From Costertonia aggregata (GTDB lineage: Bacteria; Bacteroidota; Bacteroidia; Flavobacteriales; Flavobacteriaceae), in contig NZ_CP058595.1 of NCBI RefSeq assembly GCF_013402795.1, positions 1,399,501-1,463,500 on the forward strand: a stretch of DNA of 64,000 nt. The letters are read 5' to 3'. The notes below the pieces were generated by a model. The model searched no databases, had not been told where the DNA came from, and saw nothing but the letters and a program-made list of their open reading frames with translations. Below are positions 60,180 to 64,000 of the stretch, piece by piece (the first letter of the stretch is position 1; the number at the start of each line of letters is the position of its first letter). The position numbers were made by a program, and so were the translations under genes.

Positions 60180-61682
60180 ATGTCTACGGTCACCGAATTT
60201 TCTGCAAAAAACAAGTCAAAGCTCGAGAAGCATTTCTCGCAATTTAAACCGAACATCATAGGCGAAAATTACCATTTTGAATCGGTTTATGGTAGACAAA
60301 AGCTGATTTATGCTGACTGGATCGCAAGTGGTCGCTTGTACGGCCCCATCGAAGATACCATGAGGACGGTAATTGGCCCTATGATTGCCAATACCCACTC
60401 TTTTTCGAGTGAAACGGGAAAGGTTTCCACTTATGCTTACAAACATGCCAGGAACATCATCAAAACACATGTAAACGCAGATGAAAATGATGTATTGGTA
60501 ACGGCAGCGACAGGGATGACAGGCGTGCTATCAAGATTGCAAAGAATCATGGGGCTACGCTGGCCAGATACCGTAAAAAAGAAAATAAGGTTACCTAAAA
60601 GTGAACGCCCCGTGGTTTTTATTTCACATATGGAGCACCACTCCAATCATGTTCCTTGGATGGAGACCATCGCCGATGTAGTAATGGTGCCATGTGATAG
60701 CAACAATCTAATTTGCCCGGAAAAATTAAGGTCAGAAGTTGAAAAATATGCAGATAGACCTCAAAAAATCGGTGCTTTTACAGGATGTTCCAATGTTACC
60801 GGAATCATTTCCAGATACCATGAGCTGGCCAAAGTCATGCACCAAAATGGAGGTGTTTGTATTGTTGATTTTGCTGCATCAGCCCCCTATGTTGATATAA
60901 ATATGCATCCGGAAGATTCGGAAGCTCATTTAGATGCTATTTTGTTCTCACCCCATAAATTTTTGGGAGGCCCTGGAACTTGCGGTGTTATGGTATTCAA
61001 TAAACACCTATACAATACCAATTGTCCCGATGTTCCCGGAGGCGGTAACGTAAAATGGACGAACCCATGGGGCGAGTACGGCTACCATACAGATATTGAA
61101 ACGAAAGAGGATGGCGGCACTCCAGGTTTTCTTCAAGTAATGCGAACCGCTTTGGCCATACGCTTAAAAGAAAAAATGGGAACGCAACATATAGAAAAAC
61201 GGGAAGAGGAATTGTTGCAGTTGTGTTTTACCCGATTAAAAAAAATACCCGGTCTGTTTATTTTAGGGGATAACGACCAAAAACGCATCGGAGCAGTTTC
61301 ATTTGGGTTAAAAGGGGTACACTATAATCTCATTGTTCGCCTGTTGAACGACCGTTTTGGGGTTCAAGTAAGGGGCGGTTGGTCCTGCGCCAGTACCTAC
61401 GGCCATTATTTATTCAATATTGATACGAATACGTCCGAAAAAATAATCAAGGATATCGAAAACAAAAACCTGACGGAAAAACCAGGTTGGGTTCGTTTAT
61501 CCCTTCATCCCATTACCACAAACGAAGAATTGCTTTTTATTTGTGATGCCATACAGCAAGTCGCCAAAAATATAGGGGCTTGGGGCAATGACTATACCTA
61601 CAATCCTAAAACCAATGAATTTGACCACAAAAGCAGTAGTGACCAAAAAATCATTGATACTGTTGAAGAATGGTTTTCTTAA
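60180..61682 (+). CDS. Class V aminotransferase-fold PLP enzyme (cysteine desulfurase-like)
   Basis: A 500-residue PLP-dependent enzyme. Features: YADWIASGRLYGPIEDTMR at the start, HMEHHSNHVPWMETIADVVMVP, the PLP Asp in CIVDFAASAPYVDINM, the PLP Lys in DAILFSPHKFLGGPGTCGV, and RGGWSCASTYGHYLF near the active-site loop. The class includes cysteine desulfurases, kynureninases and isopenicillin-N epimerase. The two His in MEHHSNHVPW occur in desulfurase-like members. The role in the pathway is unknown; a nitrogen- or sulfur-transfer side reaction is possible. It follows the MarR gene by 34 bases. Confidence 0.86.
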   Translation: MSTVTEFSAKNKSKLEKHFSQFKPNIIGENYHFESVYGRQKLIYADWIASGRLYGPIEDTMRTVIGPMIANTHSFSSETGKVSTYAYKHARNIIKTHVNADENDVLVTAATGMTGVLSRLQRIMGLRWPDTVKKKIRLPKSERPVVFISHMEHHSNHVPWMETIADVVMVPCDSNNLICPEKLRSEVEKYADRPQKIGAFTGCSNVTGIISRYHELAKVMHQNGGVCIVDFAASAPYVDINMHPEDSEAHLDAILFSPHKFLGGPGTCGVMVFNKHLYNTNCPDVPGGGNVKWTNPWGEYGYHTDIETKEDGGTPGFLQVMRTALAIRLKEKMGTQHIEKREEELLQLCFTRLKKIPGLFILGDNDQKRIGAVSFGLKGVHYNLIVRLLNDRFGVQVRGGWSCASTYGHYLFNIDTNTSEKIIKDIENKNLTEKPGWVRLSLHPITTNEELLFICDAIQQVAKNIGAWGNDYTYNPKTNEFDHKSSSDQKIIDTVEEWFS

Positions 61683-61909
61683 CGAAACGATTCAATTTCT
61701 TTTGCGTTAGAGCTTAATTGCGGGTACACGTATTAAATTTATACTTTCTTTACGTTTAACGAGAACGACTGGACGTTATGCAAATAGATTAAACATGTAT
61801 CTTCCGCATTTGTACCTTCTACCTCCAAACCCCAGATTTCTTAGATACTTTCGTTTTTAAAAAAACCCTGCCTATTTTTTTCGGAAAAAGTTTGGTTCTA
61901 CGTACCTAA

Positions 61910-62698
61910 TCAATAAAAAAAATTCCAGAACCGTTTCTTATCTTTTTGTCCTGCCTTGTTCGATTCTTTGATTTTGATCAAGTACATGGAGTAATTATCC
62001 TTTGTTTTTCCTTTGGCACTTTTCTGTATTTGATTTCTTATGGTTATTGGTTCTGCGTTTGTACGAAACCATATATTTATTTTTTCATTGTCCAAATTTT
62101 CTAAGATCCCATCTGAACACAACAGAAAAAAATCGTTCTCTACGATATCATCTATTTTGCAAGTAGCTATTCTAGTTTGGGTTTTCCCATTCACGGCTCT
62201 TGTGATAACATTCTTTTTAGGGTGGGTTTTGGCTTCCTCTTCGGAAATCTCACCCATTTCCAAAAGACTTTGTACGTGTGAGTGGTCTTTGGTTTGAAAC
62301 AATATCCCACCATTTCTTATATGGTATATTCTACTATCCCCGACCCAACCCAATGTTGCACTATTCCCCTTTTTTGAAAAACAAATAATGGTAAGTGTAC
62401 TGGCCATCTGCAAAGAATCCGGGTTATTGTTAGCGTAGTGCCTTAGTTGTTCCTCTACATACCTTAACCCTTTTTCCAATAGCTTATCATCCTCGACATT
62501 GTTACTCGCTTTTTTTAAATACACAGGAAAATGTTCGCATATCAGCTTCGAAGCCACCGCTCCTTTTGCTTGACCGCCTACACCATCGCATACTAAAAAG
62601 ACCGTGTCATTTTTATTTGGAGAAACGGGGTATACCGCATCTTCGTTATTGGTACGTTCCCCCAATTCATTTAGATACTCTGGTTGAAACAGCTTCAT
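61910..62698 (-). CDS. PP2C-family serine/threonine protein phosphatase
   Basis: A 262-residue PPM/PP2C phosphatase: ERTNNEDAVYPVSP, metal-binding Asp in VFLVCDGVGGQAKGAVAS, LGWVGDSRIYHIRNGG, HSHVQSLLEMGEISEEEAKTHPKKNVITRAV, and LLCSDGILENL. It removes phosphate from Ser/Thr proteins with Mn or Mg. It lies outside the regulon operons; its operon partner at 62695 overlaps it by four bases. The 227-base gap between 61682 and 61910 shows no gene or clear hairpin. Confidence 0.9.
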   Translation of the reverse strand: MKLFQPEYLNELGERTNNEDAVYPVSPNKNDTVFLVCDGVGGQAKGAVASKLICEHFPVYLKKASNNVEDDKLLEKGLRYVEEQLRHYANNNPDSLQMASTLTIICFSKKGNSATLGWVGDSRIYHIRNGGILFQTKDHSHVQSLLEMGEISEEEAKTHPKKNVITRAVNGKTQTRIATCKIDDIVENDFFLLCSDGILENLDNEKINIWFRTNAEPITIRNQIQKSAKGKTKDNYSMYLIKIKESNKAGQKDKKRFWNFFY

Positions 62699-63228
62699 TT
62701 TTGATAGGTTTCAAATGAACGTACCATTAACTCTTCGAGGTTTTTAAATCTTATGCTCAATCCGTTGGAAGAAATTGAGATGGGCGTACCGTACTTTCTA
62801 AGGTTTGCCTTCATTGCCTGTCGCTTTAGGGCACCTTTGACGTTGCCAAGGTATTTTTCTGGATTGTGTACATCTATCAACAAAAAACGTGTTCCCGACA
62901 CACTTATTTTTCTGAATCCGACTATATCCACCCATTCTACAAGGCCTGCACTAACCCCACTGGAATTGTCCCATATTCCTTTTTCATCGATCTTGAGTCC
63001 AGGTTTTTTGTCAAATATTTTTTTGATGACAGCAATACAAATTCCTCCAAAAAAGACAGCTGCGACACCTCCAAATCCTATAATCCATATAGGGGAGAAT
63101 TTTCTCGTCTGCATTTCTTCCGCATTCAAAAGCATAAAAACACCTAGCGCAACAAAAAGTAGGCATCCTAAAATAATAAAGCTCATTTTTGCTTTGCTAA
63201 GCGGGACTTCAATATTGTTTTTTTTCAT
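62695..63228 (-). CDS. STM3941-like membrane protein
   Basis: I use the ATG at 63228 (MKKNNIEVPLSKAKMSF), since the frame upstream has no good start region and overlaps the previous gene's end. The 177-residue product has two transmembrane helices (FIILGCLLFVALGVFMLL; IWIIGFGGVAAVFFGGICIAVI) and a soluble end with GLKIDEKGIWDNSSGVSAGLVEWVDIVGFR, the pattern of STM3941-type proteins. The role is unknown. It overlaps the PP2C gene by four bases, so the two may work together. Confidence 0.7.
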   Translation of the reverse strand: MKKNNIEVPLSKAKMSFIILGCLLFVALGVFMLLNAEEMQTRKFSPIWIIGFGGVAAVFFGGICIAVIKKIFDKKPGLKIDEKGIWDNSSGVSAGLVEWVDIVGFRKISVSGTRFLLIDVHNPEKYLGNVKGALKRQAMKANLRKYGTPISISSNGLSIRFKNLEELMVRSFETYQK

Positions 63229-63247
63229 TTTTTGATTAAGATTAAAT

Positions 63248-63694
63248 TCATAAATGACCTTGTACCATGCTTTTGGCCCACTGTCTTGTTCGGACACCAA
63301 AATCATGAGCAGAGGTTTGGTTCAATAGTTCGGAAATAGTCACCGGTCGAAACATTGTACATCCGGCACAAATAGAAAGTTTAGCACGGGAACAATAGGA
63401 GTCTTCTATTATTTTTCTTTCTACGGTCGTAAGCACGATTTCATTTTTTTCTACAAAAGTCTCACATAAAACAATGGCCAGGTATTTTTCCCCTATACTG
63501 CCCTTGACCAGTTTTTGCCTTATCGTATCATACTTTGACTTTAATGCCAGTTTAGACATTTTCATTACCAACAACGAAGGCTTTCCCACAAAGGAACATG
63601 AAAACCCGACTACACCACCTTCGGTGTGCTGTGCCATAAGATTTGAAAAAGCGGTAAATGCGATAATCAAAAGTAAAGCTATACATTTTTTCAT
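63248..63694 (-). CDS. Secreted protein of unknown function
   Basis: A 148-residue protein with a signal peptide (MKKCIALLLIIAFTAFSNLMAQ). The mature part has several Cys (FSCSF, VLCET, DSYCSRAKLSICAGCTMF) that might form disulfides or bind metal. I do not recognise a family. It lies 19 bases before the start of the STM3941-like gene and probably shares its mRNA. Confidence 0.55.
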   Translation of the reverse strand: MKKCIALLLIIAFTAFSNLMAQHTEGGVVGFSCSFVGKPSLLVMKMSKLALKSKYDTIRQKLVKGSIGEKYLAIVLCETFVEKNEIVLTTVERKIIEDSYCSRAKLSICAGCTMFRPVTISELLNQTSAHDFGVRTRQWAKSMVQGHL

Positions 63695-63734
63695 TCAATA
63701 CTCTTAATCCAATGATATACTATTGATCAAGATA

Positions 63735-64000
63735 TTACCACCGTAGCGTCCCGTTCATCGTTAAAATTGCTCCGGTTTCAACATTCTGCACTGTTGTATT
63801 CATAAATACAGCTTCTCGTAAATCTTTATTTATACTTATGGTATTGCAATCTGTAAATGTACCAAAAGTTGAATCACAACCGTATTGCCGTTGTACGCCG
63901 TTGGTCACAATGGTCATGGATACTACTTGTTCGCCGGCAACAATGATAAAACCATTTTCTGTATCTGGAGCATCTATAATTGATTCTACATAACCAGGAT
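63735..64000 (-). CDS. C-terminal end of an unknown protein, truncated by the window edge
   Basis: The frame stays open from the stop at 63735 to the right edge, so the start lies outside. About 88 residues are visible, beta-rich with a repeated small/polar pattern (TENGFIIVAGEQVVSMTIVTNGVQRQYGCDS is a representative region) and ending in AILTMNGTLRW. It looks like part of an exported beta-sheet protein. No family can be named. It is 40 bases upstream of the secreted-protein gene. Confidence 0.5.
   Translation of the reverse strand, partial: PGYVESIIDAPDTENGFIIVAGEQVVSMTIVTNGVQRQYGCDSTFGTFTDCNTISINKDLREAVFMNTTVQNVETGAILTMNGTLRW

Noticed and set aside
62753-63235. A 160-codon open frame antisense to the STM3941-like gene.
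   Set aside because: The opposite frame has membrane helices and family features, while this one shows none.
1-64000. An integrated mobile island, since the cluster is large and specialised.
   Set aside because: No integrase, transposase, tRNA edge or direct repeats were seen within the window; flanks on the left are not visible, so transfer cannot be judged.

Overview
The window comes from a non-photosynthetic Bacteroidota, most likely a marine Flavobacteriaceae. The support is the AT-rich intergenic DNA, the TonB receptor with an N-terminal carboxypeptidase-regulatory-like domain, the many short lipoprotein signals, the absence of Shine-Dalgarno runs before genes, and promoter-like TAnnTTTG elements. 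No rRNA, tRNA, CRISPR array, transposase or integrase was seen.

About 61 kb (1-61682) looks like one large catabolic regulon. The strongest evidence is a repeated intergenic palindrome, TTAGTTAAY-N3-RTTAACTAA. It occurs at 13 places (near 11198, 16024, 21907, 25351, 27421, 27701, 37594, 39468, 40298, 45534, 45588, 56284 and 58510), each in front of an operon start and never noticed inside a gene. Most sites are followed 16 bp later by a second, weaker copy. A single MarR-family regulator gene (59633-60145) lies in the operon behind the last site and is the obvious candidate to bind all of them.

Layout: (1) 1-4197 plus strand: end of a flavin amine oxidase, VOC proteins, a nitrilase-fold lipoprotein and a frameshifted MDR reductase. 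(2) 11159 to 4265 minus strand: VOC, DUF1838, peroxiredoxin, SUMF1-like, CpcT/CpeT-like lipoprotein, VOC, small CpcT-like protein, MFS. (3) 16005 to 11249 minus: hydantoinase-B, methyltransferase, two small proteins, CpcT-like. (4) 21839 to 16124 minus: HpcH/HpaI aldolase, REDY-like protein, SDR, hydantoinase-A, FAD dehydrogenase. (5) 25298 to 22134 minus: aconitase-type LeuC-like and LeuD-like subunits around an amine oxidase. (6) 25556-30852: two MFS transporters, a DUF3598-like protein, a lipoprotein and a quinone-oxidoreductase-like MDR. (7) 37546 to 30847 minus: AceE and AceF (pyruvate dehydrogenase E1 and E2), a hydrolase lipoprotein and two unknown proteins. (8) 37683-43074: hydrolase, DUF1838 lipoprotein, flavodoxin-like reductase, TonB receptor. 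(9) 45517 to 43351 minus: aldehyde dehydrogenase and a secreted protein. (10) 45631-54435 plus: HMG-CoA-lyase-like, LeuC, LeuD, AhpD-like, CaiB CoA-transferase, isochorismatase-type amidase, two PuuE-like deacetylase-fold proteins, BASS transporter, SDR. (11) 56265 to 54548 minus and 56363-61682 plus: hydrolase, MDR, VOC, nitrilase-fold, MarR, class-V aminotransferase. From 61910 on the genes (PP2C phosphatase, STM3941-like, secreted proteins) look unrelated.

How it may work together (inference): import through the TonB receptor and inner-membrane carriers; modification and breakage of a large unsaturated, nitrogen-containing molecule by the flavin oxidases, VOC proteins and double-bond reductases; opening of lactam or cyclic imide pieces by hydantoinase A/B and PuuE-like enzymes; removal of ammonia by the isochorismatase-type amidase; hydration of the resulting substituted maleate by LeuCD-like enzymes; CoA activation by CaiB; cleavage by the HMG-CoA-lyase-like enzyme (a CoA-free parallel being HpcH); and feeding of the 2-oxo acid into AceE/AceF. 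Relatives of cyanobacterial bilin lyases (CpcT/CpeT-like, DUF3598-like) and of a prodigiosin-cluster protein (REDY/HapK-like) suggest a tetrapyrrole or bilin, for example a chlorophyll or phycobilin product from algae, as substrate. The substrate is a hypothesis; the shared operator and the operon structure are read directly from the sequence.
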